From Mesorhizobium sp. M2A.F.Ca.ET.046.03.2.1 (lineage in GTDB: Bacteria; Pseudomonadota; Alphaproteobacteria; Rhizobiales; Rhizobiaceae): DNA of 64,000 nucleotides. The DNA is taken from assembly GCF_003952425.1 (NCBI RefSeq), contig NZ_CP034449.1, forward strand, positions 372,001 to 436,000. The letters are read 5' to 3'. The notes beneath the pieces are model-generated. The model saw nothing but the letters and a program-made list of their open reading frames with translations, searched no databases and was not told the DNA's origin. Made by a program: the position numbers and the translations under genes. Position 1 is the first letter of the stretch, and each line of letters opens with the position of its first letter. This document shows, in pieces, positions 1 to 9,338 of this stretch.

Positions 1-89
1 ATTTTCTCGAGGTCAAGGCGAAGTTGCAGGCGTTGGCGCCTTCCCCTTCTCCCCTTGTGGGAGAAGGTGGCCGCGAAGCGGCCGGATGA
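1..89 (+). CDS. Possible C-terminal tail of an upstream gene
   Basis: The first bases stay open in one plus-strand frame and read a short charged stretch (FLEVKAKLQALA) before running into a palindromic repeat and stopping at a TGA at 87-89. The charged, helix-like stretch looks like the end of a protein whose last residues are encoded by the repeat. The start lies outside the window, no family can be named, and it may be a chance open frame. Confidence 0.25.
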   Translation, partial: FLEVKAKLQALAPSPSPLVGEGGREAAG

Positions 90-175
90 GGGGTGCTCCA
101 GGGAATGCCAGCGTCTCACTCCGCTGGAACACCCCTCATCCGACCGAGCTTCGCTCGGCCACCTTCCCCCACAAG
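47..175. repeat. Palindromic intergenic repeat, interrupted by the IS
   Basis: Two arms of an imperfect inverted repeat face each other: one reads TTCTCCCCTTGTGGGAGAAG followed by GTGGCCGCGAAGCGGCC, the other ends with CGAGCTTCGCTCGGCCACC and a second CCCCCACAAGG. Each arm carries its own small hairpin. The expected GGGGAGAAGGGG continuation of the second arm is found only after the insertion sequence, at about 1481-1490, so the IS has split the element. This type of element is common between genes in rhizobia. Confidence 0.7.
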
Positions 176-1478
176 GGGCAGGGCTGTCCGGGGAAAGGTT
201 CGGGTGAATCGAAATGCCGCATGTGCATGCCCCGTAAGACGGGGATTTTCCGTCTACCTTCTGGTTGTCGAGACTCAGAAAGGGAACGGGGCATGCGCTT
301 TACGCCTAGCATTCTTGGCAAGCTGGTTGAACCGATCAATCGTCGCCGCTTCCAGACGATTGTGGATAGCCATGATGGGGATGCCTATGACAAGTCGTTC
401 AAGAGCTGGGACCATCTCGTGGTGTTGATCTATGCTCAGCTCAGCGGCGCGACGAGCCTTCGCAGCCTGCAAGCCGGCTGGAACGCCAACTGCCAGCACC
501 ATTACCACCTCGGCAGCGACCTGTTGCGGCGCTCGACCTTGTCGGACGCCAACCGGCGCCGCCCTGTAGCCGTCTTCGCCGAGACGTTCGCCCTGCTTGC
601 AGGCCAACTCGACCGGCAGATGCGTCGCGAAGGCAGTGCCATGCTGCGGCTGATCGATTCCACGCCCATCCCGCTCGGCAAGCTTTGCGACTGGGCCAAG
701 TCGAACGGCCGCATCCGCGGCATGAAGCTGCATATCGTCTATGATCCAGACAGCGACTGTCCGCGCGTCCTCGACATCACCGATGCCAACGTCAACGACG
801 CCCAGATCGGCCGCACCATCTCTATCGAAGACGGTGCGACCTACGTGTTCGACAAGGGTTACTGCCACTACGGCTGGTGGACGGCGATCGCGGCGGCGCA
901 AGCCTTCTTCGTCACCCGGCCCAAAACCAACATGGGGCTCAAGCTGGTGTGCGATCGTCCCCTCGCAGCCATGCACGGCGATGGCTTCACCGTGCTTGAG
1001 GATGCCGAGGTGAGCTTTGCCAGCAAAGGCGATTCCAAACTGCCGATCCGCTTGCGTCGCATCATCGTGAAGCGAGACGAAGGCGACACCATCACGCTGC
1101 TGACCAACGATCTCGAGCGCTCGGCCGCCGACATAGCAGCCCTCTACAAGGGGCGCTGGCAGATTGAGCTCCTGTTCCGCTGGATCAAGCAGCACCTCAA
1201 GATCCGTAAGTTCCTCGGCAACAATGACAACGCCATCCGCCTGCAGCTCTTCGCCGCCATGATCGCCTATGCGCTGTTGCGCATTGCAGCGCGCGCATAT
1301 CGCGTTGCACTGCCGATCCTGCGCTTCACCGACCTGGTGACACGATGCCTGTTCGAGCGGCGCCACATCGCCGCCATCGACAAACCGCCGCCCGTCAATC
1401 CAAGTCGAAGGTACCCCCGCTGCTCTCCCGATCAGATGAGCCTCGACTATGTCTAACTTTCCCCGGACAGCCCTGCCC
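176..1478 (+). mobile_element. IS4-family insertion sequence
   Basis: A transposase gene is bounded by near-perfect terminal inverted repeats of about 23 bp: the left end at 176-198 begins GGGCAGGGCTGTCCGGGGAA and the right end at 1456-1478 is its reverse complement. A short AAG/AAGG sequence flanks both ends and may be the target duplication, although the exact base is ambiguous because the repeat itself is G-rich. The element is about 1.3 kb, normal for IS4, and appears complete. It is inserted in a palindromic intergenic repeat rather than in a gene. Confidence 0.85.
293..1456 (+). CDS. IS4-family transposase (DUF4372 + DDE domain)
   Basis: This 387-residue protein catalyses cut-and-paste transposition of the surrounding IS. 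The start is the ATG at 293 (MRFTPSILGK), because the open frame upstream of it lies in the terminal repeat. An N-terminal DUF4372-like segment (about residues 12-60) is followed by a DDE catalytic domain. Acidic residues occur in LIDSTP and in VFDKGY, and the C-terminal YKGRWQIELLFRWIK stretch matches the IS4 signature Y-(2)-R-(3)-E-(6)-K exactly. The frame is uninterrupted and both terminal repeats are present, so the element may still be active. Confidence 0.9.
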   Translation: MRFTPSILGKLVEPINRRRFQTIVDSHDGDAYDKSFKSWDHLVVLIYAQLSGATSLRSLQAGWNANCQHHYHLGSDLLRRSTLSDANRRRPVAVFAETFALLAGQLDRQMRREGSAMLRLIDSTPIPLGKLCDWAKSNGRIRGMKLHIVYDPDSDCPRVLDITDANVNDAQIGRTISIEDGATYVFDKGYCHYGWWTAIAAAQAFFVTRPKTNMGLKLVCDRPLAAMHGDGFTVLEDAEVSFASKGDSKLPIRLRRIIVKRDEGDTITLLTNDLERSAADIAALYKGRWQIELLFRWIKQHLKIRKFLGNNDNAIRLQLFAAMIAYALLRIAARAYRVALPILRFTDLVTRCLFERRHIAAIDKPPPVNPSRRYPRCSPDQMSLDYV

Positions 1479-1548
1479 AAGGGGAGAAGGGGGAGCCATA
1501 ACCTCCCAGGTAGTTGAAACGCTCAGCCGCCGCCCTAATCATCCCCTC

Positions 1549-2367
1549 ATGACCACACCCGAACCCTCCGCCGGCAGCCTGATCCGCGAGTGGCGCACGC
1601 GCCGGCGCATGAGCCAGCTCGATCTCGCTATGGAGGCCGATATCTCGCAGCGGCATCTCTCCTTCGTCGAAAGCGGCCGCGCGCAGCCGTCGCGCGAGAT
1701 GGTGCTGCATCTGGCCGAGCAGCTGTCGATCCCGCTGCGACAGCGCAACCAGCTGCTGCTTGCGGCAGGCTTCGCGCCGAGCTTCAGCGAAAAGCCACTG
1801 ACCGACGCCACGCTGGCACCGGCGGTGGCCGCCGTCGAGACCGTGCTCAAGGGCCACGAGCCTTTTCCGGCGCTGGCGGTGGACCGGCACTGGAATCTTG
1901 TTTCCGCCAATGCAGCGATCGCCCCATTCCTCGCCGATATCTCCGAACAGTCGCTGCTCCAATCCCCGGTCAATGTGCTGAGGCTGAGCCTGCATCCCGG
2001 TGGCGTGGCGCCGCGCATCGTCAATCTGGCGGAATGGCGCGCGCATCTCTTGGAGCGGCTGAAGCACCAGAACGACGCGACCGGCGATCCGGTGCTGATC
2101 GAATTGGAGCGCGAGCTGCGCGCCTATCCGTCCGGCTTGAAAAGCAGCCGGCCGGCTCCGGTCGAGCCGAGCGGCATCGTGCATCCGCTCAGGCTCGCGC
2201 ATGGCGATCAGGTGCTTTCCTTCATCAGCACCATCACCGTGTTCGGCACGCCGCTGGACGTCACCCTGTCGGAACTGGCGATCGAATCCTTTTTCCCGGC
2301 CGATGAGCAGACACGCGCGGTGCTGGTGCGGCTGGCGAAAGAGCGGGCCAATGCGACGAGCAGCTAA
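1549..2367 (+). CDS. XRE-family regulator with MmyB-like ligand domain
   Basis: A transcriptional regulator of 272 residues. Residues about 9-65 form an XRE helix-turn-helix (IREWRTRRRMSQLDLAMEAD, then QRHLSFVESGRAQPS). The rest (PALAVDRHWNLVSANAAIAPFL onward) resembles the MmyB-like PAS-type ligand domain found in small-molecule-responsive regulators of this kind. The ATG at 1549 is chosen because the helix-turn-helix begins soon after it and the upstream extension reads through the IS end. It sits 70 bp from the IS, which could influence its expression. Its stop overlaps by 4 bp the stop of the convergent gene on the other strand. Target genes are unknown. Confidence 0.85.
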   Translation: MTTPEPSAGSLIREWRTRRRMSQLDLAMEADISQRHLSFVESGRAQPSREMVLHLAEQLSIPLRQRNQLLLAAGFAPSFSEKPLTDATLAPAVAAVETVLKGHEPFPALAVDRHWNLVSANAAIAPFLADISEQSLLQSPVNVLRLSLHPGGVAPRIVNLAEWRAHLLERLKHQNDATGDPVLIELERELRAYPSGLKSSRPAPVEPSGIVHPLRLAHGDQVLSFISTITVFGTPLDVTLSELAIESFFPADEQTRAVLVRLAKERANATSS

Positions 2368-2822
2368 GCTTCGGCCGATCCGGCATCCTGCGACTTGCAA
2401 ATCTCGGCAACCCACAGGTCTGCCGGATAGGTCCGCAAAAGATGATGGGTATTCTCCTGATCGGTGTACCCAAGCAGCTTTCCTTGCAGCCATTCGAATT
2501 GCGGGCACCAACCCCTGTCGTGGAGGAAATCGATAAGCAGCCAATATGCTTCGACCCGCCATTCCTCGCCCTTGAGCGTGTAGAACCAGTAGTCGATATC
2601 CACCGCAGTACCGCTTGGCAGGGAGATCGTTCTGGTCCTCAAGTGCTCCGAAAGCGTCCCGGCGGCGACGTGTGGCGCGAAGTCCTGATTGGCCAGTGCG
2701 TCGGATTTCTCAAAGCCATCCACTTTCTCGTGAGCAAACACAGCCATCGGTTTGGCTCGGGCAAGCATCATCTCCAGTTCGCGGTTGGTGTGAAGGACGT
2801 AAGGTCGCTCTTTGTCATTCAT
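2364..2822 (-). CDS. Hypothetical protein, 152 aa
   Basis: I do not recognise this family. The protein is soluble-looking, acidic, and rich in Trp, Tyr and His (DYWFYTLKGEEWRVEAYWLL, then DRGWCPQFEWLQGKLLGYT). It has no signal peptide or membrane segment. The N-terminal part (ELEMMLARAKPMAVFAHEKV) reads like an amphipathic helix followed by a strand. It is convergent with, and just overlaps, the XRE regulator, and stands alone in its direction. Codon use looks like the neighbouring genes, which supports it being real. Confidence 0.7.
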   Translation of the reverse strand: MNDKERPYVLHTNRELEMMLARAKPMAVFAHEKVDGFEKSDALANQDFAPHVAAGTLSEHLRTRTISLPSGTAVDIDYWFYTLKGEEWRVEAYWLLIDFLHDRGWCPQFEWLQGKLLGYTDQENTHHLLRTYPADLWVAEICKSQDAGSAEA

Positions 2823-2883
2823 TTTAAATTCCTAATGGACTGAGAAACATCCGTGACCTTTGTCTAGATGCCGGCGATTTCGA

Positions 2884-3831
2884 TCACCCCTGCGGCGGCG
2901 CGGCTGTCCTGGTGCGCGTGCGCTCCAGGCCGAGCTGCCGCTCGCGCCAGATGATGAAGATGCCGGCGGCGACCACGATGACGCCGCCGACCAGCGTGTT
3001 GGGCGAGGTCACGTCGCCGAAGACGAAATAGCCGATGACGACGCCGAGGATCATCGAGGTGTATTCGAATGGCGCGACGACCGAGGCTTCGGCGTGGCGG
3101 TAGGCCGCCGTCATCAGGATCTGGCCGAGCCCGCCACAGAAGCCGGCGAAGACAAGCAGTGCCGCCTGAAGCGGCGTCAGCACCTGCCAGCCGAAAGGCA
3201 GGGTGAAGAGCGACAACACCGAAGCCGTGGACGAGAACCACAGCACTATGGTCGCCGTCTTCTCCGTCTGCACGAGATTGCGCACCAGGAGCATGGCGAC
3301 CGCCGAGATCGCGGCGGCGATCAGCGCGGCCATAACGCCAAGCACCTCCTTGTCGTCGAGGCCTTGATCGGAATTGAGCAGCGTCAGTTCGGGCCAGGAG
3401 ATGACCAGCACGCCGGCAAGACCGACGACGACCGCGCTCCAGCGATAGACGCGGATCGTCTCGCCGAGGAAGATCGAGGAAAACACGACGACCAGCAGCG
3501 GCTGGGCGTAGTTGAGGGTAATCGCCTCGGGCAACGGCAATCTGGTCAGCGCGAAGAAGCCGAGCCCCATGGCGCCGACGCCGACAAGGCCGCGCGCGAT
3601 GTGGTTGAACGGCCGCCTGGTCGTGAAGGCGGTGGCGAGCTCGCCCTTGAAGGCCAGGAAGGCGATGATCGGGAAGATGGCGAAGAAGGAACGGAAGAAG
3701 ACGACCTGCCCGGCAGGCACGTCGCCGGCCGCCTTGATGCAGGTCTGCATGCCGACGAAAACCGTCACCGAGACGATTTTCAGTGTGATGCCGCGCAGCG
3801 TGCTGTGGCCGACGGCATGATCGACGGTCAT
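2884..3831 (-). CDS. DMT-superfamily (EamA) transporter
   Basis: An inner-membrane permease of 315 residues with about ten hydrophobic segments arranged as two EamA repeats, the usual layout of drug/metabolite transporters that export amino acids or metabolites. The second repeat begins near VLGVMAALIAAAISAVAMLL. The C-terminus is short, cytoplasmic and basic. The gene is divergent from pepN with about 200 bp between them. The substrate cannot be predicted from sequence. Confidence 0.88.
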   Translation of the reverse strand: MTVDHAVGHSTLRGITLKIVSVTVFVGMQTCIKAAGDVPAGQVVFFRSFFAIFPIIAFLAFKGELATAFTTRRPFNHIARGLVGVGAMGLGFFALTRLPLPEAITLNYAQPLLVVVFSSIFLGETIRVYRWSAVVVGLAGVLVISWPELTLLNSDQGLDDKEVLGVMAALIAAAISAVAMLLVRNLVQTEKTATIVLWFSSTASVLSLFTLPFGWQVLTPLQAALLVFAGFCGGLGQILMTAAYRHAEASVVAPFEYTSMILGVVIGYFVFGDVTSPNTLVGGVIVVAAGIFIIWRERQLGLERTRTRTAAPPQG

Positions 3832-3877
3832 CTTGCCTCGTCAGAATGTCGGAAAACGAAGCCGCCCAATAGCCTAA

Positions 3878-3916
3878 GAGCAACTCCAGGAAAAGTGTGC
3901 AATCGGAATTGCGAAA
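3878..3916. repeat. Truncated copy of the GCAATTCC palindromic repeat
   Basis: The sequence GAGCAACTCCAGGAAAAGTG followed shortly by GGAATTGCG keeps the two ends of the repeat family seen in fuller form at 30226, 47693 and 49490, but the TTTTCCGTCC core is missing. It lies between the divergent DMT transporter and pepN. Confidence 0.55.
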
Positions 3917-4032
3917 CACACCCTATCCCGCGGTTTTGTCGCGTGACGGTTTCGTGTAAAGAGCGCGCATCTCAAAATTCCTGGACCGGCCACGCTGGCT
4001 CCCGACCGAAATCGACAGGAAAAGCCCAAGGA

Positions 4033-6678
4033 ATGCGCACCGATACCGGCCATGTCTTCAAGCTCGAAGACTATCGCCCCAGCGACTATCTCATCCCGAG
4101 GACCGGCCTCGACTTCCGCCTGTCGCCGGACGCGACCCATGTTACGGCGCTGCTCACCATCGAACGGCGCGAGGGCGTCGCGCCGGCGGCGCCGCTGGTG
4201 CTCGACGGCGATGGGCTGACGCTGCTTGGCCTAGCCATCGACGGGCAGGCGCTCGCTGCCGGCGACTACGAGGCGACGCCGGACCGGCTGACGATCCTGA
4301 AGCTGCCGGCGGCACAGCGTTTCGAGCTTCGTCTGGAGACCGAGATCGCGCCTTCGCGCAACGAGGCGCTGATGGGCCTTTATCGCTCCAACAACGTCTA
4401 TTGCACGCAATGCGAGGCCGAGGGCTTTCGCCGCATCACCTATTTCCTCGACCGACCCGATATCCTGTCGGTCTACACCGTGCGCATCGAAGCCCCGCAC
4501 AATGAGGCGCCGCTGCTGCTTTCCAACGGCAACCCCGTCGAGCGCGGCGCGCTCGCTAATGGCCGGCACTACGCGGTCTGGCACGACCCCTTCCCTAAGC
4601 CTTCCTACCTTTTCGCGCTGGTGGCGGGCGCGCTCGGCAGGGTGGCGGGCAGCTTCACCACCATGTCCGGCCGCGAGGTCGAGCTCGGCATCTATGTCGA
4701 GCCCGGCAAGGAGCGGCTTGCCGGCTATGCGATGGACGCGCTGAAGCGCTCGATGAAATGGGACGAGGACGCCTTCGGCCGCGAATACGACCTCGACGTC
4801 TTCAACATCGTGGCCGTGTCCGACTTCAACATGGGCGCGATGGAGAACAAGGGCCTCAACGTCTTCAACGACAAATATGTGCTGGCCGACGAGGAGACCG
4901 CGACGGATGCCGACTTCGCCAATATCGAGGCGATCATCGCGCATGAGTATTTCCACAATTGGACAGGCAACAGAATCACTTGCCGAGACTGGTTCCAGCT
5001 CTGCCTAAAGGAAGGGCTGACCGTTTACCGCGACCACGAATACTCCGCCGACCAGCGCTCGCGGGCGGTGAAGCGCATCGCCGAGGTGCGCACGCTGCGC
5101 GCGCATCAATTCCCGGAAGACCAGGGGCCGCTGGCGCATCCGGTCAGGCCGCGGCGCTACCGCGAGATCAACAATTTCTACACGGCGACCGTCTACGAGA
5201 AAGGTTCCGAAGTGGTGCGCATGATCCGCACCATCCTCGGGCCGGAACTCTTCCGTGCCGGCATGGACCTCTATTTCGAGCGGCATGACGGCGAGGCCGC
5301 GACGATCGAGGACTTCTTGAAAGTCTTCGAGGACGTCTCTGGCAGAGACCTCGCGCAATTCGCGCTCTGGTACCATCAGGCCGGCACGCCGAACCTGACG
5401 GTGAGCTCCACGCACAATGCGGCGGCCAGGGAGTTCACGCTGGAGATCGAGCAGTCGGTGCCGCCGACGCCGTCGGAAAGCCGCAAGCGGCTGATGCACA
5501 TTCCTTTGGCCTTTGGCCTGGTGGGCGCAGGCGGCCAGCCTGTCACCTGGACGGCCGTCGAGGGCGCGACGGTGGATGACGGCGTCATCCATATCCGCAA
5601 GCGCCGGCACACGGTGCGCTTCTCCGGCGTTTCGGAGCGGCCGTCGGTATCGCTCAACCGCGGCTTCTCGGCGCCAATCACGCTTTCGGTGCAGCAGAAG
5701 GCGGACGACCAGTTCTTCTTGGCGGCGCATGACAGCGACCCCTTCGCGCGCTGGCAGGCGTTCAACACGCTTTTGACCGACGCGCTGATCGCCGCCTTCC
5801 GCCAGATCCTCGGCGGCAAGGAGCCGGCCTTCGCAGGACGGCTGGCTGAGCTTGCCGGCAGGATCGCCGGCGACGAGGCGCTGGAGCCGGCCTACCGGGC
5901 ACTGGCGCTCACGCTTCCTGGTGAAGCCGACATTGCCCGCGACATCGGGAAGGGCATCAACCCCGACGCCATCTTCGCCGCGCGCGAGGCGCTGGCGCGG
6001 GCGATCGCCGGGACAAATCGCGATGCCTTTTCCGCTCTCTATGACAGCCTCGCCGACAAGGGTCCGTTCAGCCCGGACGCGGCGAGCGCCGGACGCAGGG
6101 CGCTCCGCAACATCCTGCTCGATTATCTTTCGCTGCTGCCGGGCGGCGGCGCCCTCGCCGCGCGGCACTTCAATTCCGCCACCAACATGACAGACCGTGC
6201 CGCGGCGCTGGCCGTGCTGGCGCATCGCCATTCGGACACGGCCGAGGCCGAAGAGGCGCTGGCAGCCTTCGAGGGCCGCTATCGCGGCGACGCGCTGGTG
6301 CTCGACAAATGGTTCCAGATCCAGGCCGGCGTGCCTGGCGCGAAGACCGTCGACAAGGTGCGCGCGCTGATGCTGCACCCCGCCTTCTCGATCGCCAATC
6401 CGAACCGCGTGCGCTCGCTGATCGGCACCTTCTCCAGCGCCAACCAGACCGGCTTCCACCGCCCCGACGGCGAAGGCTACCGCCTCTTCGCCGAGACGGT
6501 GCTGGAGGTCGAGAAGCGCAACCCGCAAGTGGCGGCGAGGCTGGCGACCGCGCTGCGCTCCTGGCGCTCGCTGGAGCCCGGACGCCAGGCCAAGGCCAAG
6601 CAGGCGCTGCTCGATATGGCGAAGGTAGAGAACCTGTCGGCGGATCTGCGGGATATCGTGGAGCGGACGCTGGCTTGA
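4033..6678 (+). CDS. pepN: Aminopeptidase N, M1 family
   Basis: Zinc metallopeptidase of 881 residues that removes N-terminal amino acids from peptides in the cytoplasm. The M1 substrate-anchoring motif GAMEN is at residues 268-272. The zinc site is HEYFHNW, with H304 and H308, and the third ligand E327 lies 19 residues after the second His, as expected. The C-terminal half (about residues 550-881) is the helical domain of the E. coli PepN type; length matches that family. The ATG at 4033 follows AAGGA and starts the conserved N-terminal beta domain (YRPSDYLIPRTGLDFRLSPD). The open frame extends about 390 codons further upstream only because it is the antisense of the DMT gene. Confidence 0.97.
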   Translation: MRTDTGHVFKLEDYRPSDYLIPRTGLDFRLSPDATHVTALLTIERREGVAPAAPLVLDGDGLTLLGLAIDGQALAAGDYEATPDRLTILKLPAAQRFELRLETEIAPSRNEALMGLYRSNNVYCTQCEAEGFRRITYFLDRPDILSVYTVRIEAPHNEAPLLLSNGNPVERGALANGRHYAVWHDPFPKPSYLFALVAGALGRVAGSFTTMSGREVELGIYVEPGKERLAGYAMDALKRSMKWDEDAFGREYDLDVFNIVAVSDFNMGAMENKGLNVFNDKYVLADEETATDADFANIEAIIAHEYFHNWTGNRITCRDWFQLCLKEGLTVYRDHEYSADQRSRAVKRIAEVRTLRAHQFPEDQGPLAHPVRPRRYREINNFYTATVYEKGSEVVRMIRTILGPELFRAGMDLYFERHDGEAATIEDFLKVFEDVSGRDLAQFALWYHQAGTPNLTVSSTHNAAAREFTLEIEQSVPPTPSESRKRLMHIPLAFGLVGAGGQPVTWTAVEGATVDDGVIHIRKRRHTVRFSGVSERPSVSLNRGFSAPITLSVQQKADDQFFLAAHDSDPFARWQAFNTLLTDALIAAFRQILGGKEPAFAGRLAELAGRIAGDEALEPAYRALALTLPGEADIARDIGKGINPDAIFAAREALARAIAGTNRDAFSALYDSLADKGPFSPDAASAGRRALRNILLDYLSLLPGGGALAARHFNSATNMTDRAAALAVLAHRHSDTAEAEEALAAFEGRYRGDALVLDKWFQIQAGVPGAKTVDKVRALMLHPAFSIANPNRVRSLIGTFSSANQTGFHRPDGEGYRLFAETVLEVEKRNPQVAARLATALRSWRSLEPGRQAKAKQALLDMAKVENLSADLRDIVERTLA

Positions 6679-6683
6679 CTAGC

Positions 6684-6708
6684 GATCTCCCTCCTCGTGG
6701 GGGAGATC
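6684..6708. terminator. Hairpin after pepN
   Basis: GATCTCCC and GGGAGATC form a perfect 8-bp stem around a 9-base loop directly after the pepN stop codon. No clear T-tract follows immediately. The sequence resembles a small remnant of the CCCCTTGTGGGG-type palindromic repeats, so it may be a repeat relic, a terminator, or both. Confidence 0.45.
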
Positions 6709-6846
6709 AGCTAAATTTCAATCAACTTTTAATCTTTTTCGCCCGGCCCTCTGGACAAGGCGAATCACGTTTGATTCTTTAATGGCGATTCGGGCGTGCG
6801 GCGTATCCGGATCATCCAGTATACGGCAGATCGGGGAGTGCCATTT

Positions 6847-9168
6847 ATGGCCAAGGCGGACGCGTGGGGCGCGCCCGGAGGGAAGGCTTTTGCGCGTCGC
6901 AAGGCAAGGGGCGATGGACTTGCCGGCAATGCGCGCCTGATCGCCGAACCCACCTATCAGCGGCTGTTGGCCGCCGAGCCGTTTCTTCGCCGGTCGATCC
7001 CGGCGCTGATCGTTATTTTCCTCGCCGTTATCGCGGCGCTGCGCTTCCTGTCACTGATGAACGAGCATGACGAGATCGAGCGCGACGCCAAGGCGGTGCT
7101 GGCTTTAGCCGCCGGCCAGATGGCGCAGGCGATCACGGCGGATCCCAACGTTGCGGGCGCCAACGCCGTCAGCCTGCTGGAAAGCACCAGCCGCCAGGGC
7201 GCCATGAGCCGCGCCCATGTGCTGGCCATCACCGACGGCAACTTCAAGGTCATCGCCGTCTCGCCGCTTTCGACCGGCTGGCAGGGCCGCACGCTGGACA
7301 GTCTGGTCCTTGGCGGCCAGCCGCTGTTCATGTTCGGCGACCGCGCCGGCGTGATGGATGTCAGCATCGCCGGAAAGGATTGGTTCGCCGCAGTCAGCCT
7401 CACCGGGGACCGCGGGCACGCGACCGCCGTGCTGGTGCCGCAGGAAGCGGTGTTCGACAGCTGGCGCAAGTCGATGTCGCTCAACGTCACGCTGTTCGTG
7501 CTGACGGCGGGCGTGCTGATCGTCATCCTCTATGCCTATTTCGGCCAGGCCGCGCGCGCCCAGGCGGCGGACCGCATCTATCTCGAGGCGCATCAGCGCA
7601 TCGACATGGCGCTGGTGCGCGGCCGCTGCGGGCTGTGGGACTGGGACATGGTGCGCGGCAAGATGTACTGGTCGCGCTCGATGTACGACATGCTGGGCTA
7701 CGAGCCCTGCGATACGATGCTCTCCTTCGGAGAGGTCGACGAGATTATCCATCCGGACGACGGCGACCTGTTCGAGCTCGCCAACCGCATCGTCGAACGC
7801 GAGATCGACCATATCGACCAGGTCTTCCGCATGCGCCATGCCGACGGACAATGGGTGTGGATGCGGGCCCGTGCCCAGGTGATCGACCCGGAAGCGCCGG
7901 AGATCCAGCTGATCGGCATCGCCGTCGACGTCACCGAGCAGCGGCACCTGGCGCTGCGTTCGGAAGCGGCCGACATGCGGCTGAGAACCGCGATCGAGAA
8001 CATCAACGAATCCTTCGTGCTGTGGGATGCCTCCGAGCGGCTGATCATGTGCAATTCGAAGTTCCAGAAGGACAATGGGCTCTCGGACCGCGACGTCGTG
8101 CCGGGCGTCGGTCGCGATGCGCTCGAGGAGCGGATGCTGGCCTTCGCCTCCGAGCGCAGGCTCGCCAACGCCAACGGTCCGCATGGCGGCGTCACCCTGG
8201 AGCGCCAGCTTGCCGACGGCCGCTGGCTGCAGGTCAACGAGCTCAGGACCCGCGACGGCGGCATCGTCTCGGTCGGCTCCGACATCACCCAGATCAAGCT
8301 GCATCAGGAGAAGCTGGTCGACAGCGAGCGCCGGCTGATGGCGACGATCCACGATCTCAGCCTCGCCCGCCGCGCCGAGGAGGAACGCTCCAGCGAGTTG
8401 GTCGAGCTCAACCGCAAATATATGAAGGAGACCGAGCGCGCCGAGGCGGCCAATCGCGCCAAGTCGGAATTCCTCGCCAACATGTCGCATGAGCTGCGCA
8501 CGCCGCTCAACGCGATCATCGGCTTCTCCGAGCTGATGCAGCAGGGCCTGTTCGGGCCGCTCGGCTCGGAGCGCTACGAAGAGTACGCGACCGACATCAA
8601 CGGCAGCGGCAAATACCTGCTCGGCGTCATCAACGATATCCTCGACATGTCGAAGATCGAGGCCGGCCAGTTCTCGCTCGACCGCGAGGAGATCGACCTC
8701 TGCCCGCTGATCAAGGAGACGGTGCGGGTGATCTCGCTGCAGGCGGCGGAAAAGTCGATCAATGTCGAGACGCGCATCGCCGATGCGATGCGGGTCTACG
8801 CCGACCGCCGCGCGATCAAGCAGATCGCCATCAACCTGCTCTCCAATGCAGTGAAGTTCACCGGCCAGGGCGGCAAGATCACGGTCCGGGCACGCAACAC
8901 GTCGGGAGCGCTACTGCTCACCATCGAGGACAATGGCTGCGGCATCCCCAAGCATGCGCTGAGCAAGCTCGGGCGGCCGTTCGAGCAGGTGCAGAACCAG
9001 TTCTCCAAGAACCACACCGGCTCAGGCCTTGGCCTCGCCATCTCGCGCTCGCTGGCCGAGCTGCAGGGCGGCGCGCTGAAGATCCGCTCGACCGAAGGCG
9101 TCGGCACCATCGTGTCGGTGCGCATCCCGCTGAAGAAGGCGCCGGCCACGGTGAAGGTCGCGGCTTAG
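6847..9168 (+). CDS. PleC-like PAS sensor histidine kinase
   Basis: Membrane-bound hybrid-free histidine kinase of 773 residues. Two transmembrane segments (about residues 44-66 and 222-246) enclose a periplasmic sensor region. A PAS domain with a PAC motif follows (WDWDMVRGKMYWSRSMYDML to QLIGIAVDVTEQ), then a second PAS (ENINESFVLWDASERLIMCN). A short coiled coil leads to HisKA with the phospho-acceptor H548 in SHELRTPLNAIIGFSE, and a HATPase_c domain with N, G1 (EDNGCGIP) and G2 (GSGLGL) boxes. This layout matches PleC, the DivK phosphatase/kinase of the alphaproteobacterial cell cycle. Its position between pepN and glnE fits my recollection of S. meliloti pleC, but the name remains an inference. 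The ATG at 6847 follows GGGGAG; a GTG lies 17 codons upstream. Confidence 0.85.
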   Translation: MAKADAWGAPGGKAFARRKARGDGLAGNARLIAEPTYQRLLAAEPFLRRSIPALIVIFLAVIAALRFLSLMNEHDEIERDAKAVLALAAGQMAQAITADPNVAGANAVSLLESTSRQGAMSRAHVLAITDGNFKVIAVSPLSTGWQGRTLDSLVLGGQPLFMFGDRAGVMDVSIAGKDWFAAVSLTGDRGHATAVLVPQEAVFDSWRKSMSLNVTLFVLTAGVLIVILYAYFGQAARAQAADRIYLEAHQRIDMALVRGRCGLWDWDMVRGKMYWSRSMYDMLGYEPCDTMLSFGEVDEIIHPDDGDLFELANRIVEREIDHIDQVFRMRHADGQWVWMRARAQVIDPEAPEIQLIGIAVDVTEQRHLALRSEAADMRLRTAIENINESFVLWDASERLIMCNSKFQKDNGLSDRDVVPGVGRDALEERMLAFASERRLANANGPHGGVTLERQLADGRWLQVNELRTRDGGIVSVGSDITQIKLHQEKLVDSERRLMATIHDLSLARRAEEERSSELVELNRKYMKETERAEAANRAKSEFLANMSHELRTPLNAIIGFSELMQQGLFGPLGSERYEEYATDINGSGKYLLGVINDILDMSKIEAGQFSLDREEIDLCPLIKETVRVISLQAAEKSINVETRIADAMRVYADRRAIKQIAINLLSNAVKFTGQGGKITVRARNTSGALLLTIEDNGCGIPKHALSKLGRPFEQVQNQFSKNHTGSGLGLAISRSLAELQGGALKIRSTEGVGTIVSVRIPLKKAPATVKVAA

Positions 9169-9338
9169 GTCAGAGCGGTTCACCGGCGGACCACGCCCGC
9201 TGTGCTGCCCAAAACAGGGGAAAACGTCCACTTCGGGTTCTATTGCAGAATTGCTAATATTACGATTGGCTCAGCCGGCTTGCCCCCGCGCCGGTCAGGC
9301 CCGGCGGTTGGTCGAACCCACCCCAACGAACTGGGCCG

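Noticed and set aside
275..1480. 401-codon minus-strand frame across the IS
   Set aside because: It mirrors the transposase gene in a high-GC shadow frame and shows no protein family features.
2860..4032. Long N-terminal extension of pepN
   Set aside because: The in-frame sequence is antisense to the DMT transporter gene and has low-complexity Arg/Asp/Gln content; the conserved M1 start is at 4033.
9169..9338. tRNA-like GGTCGAAC in the space after the PleC-like kinase
   Set aside because: Only a short resemblance to a T-arm; no acceptor, D-arm or anticodon stem can be formed around it.
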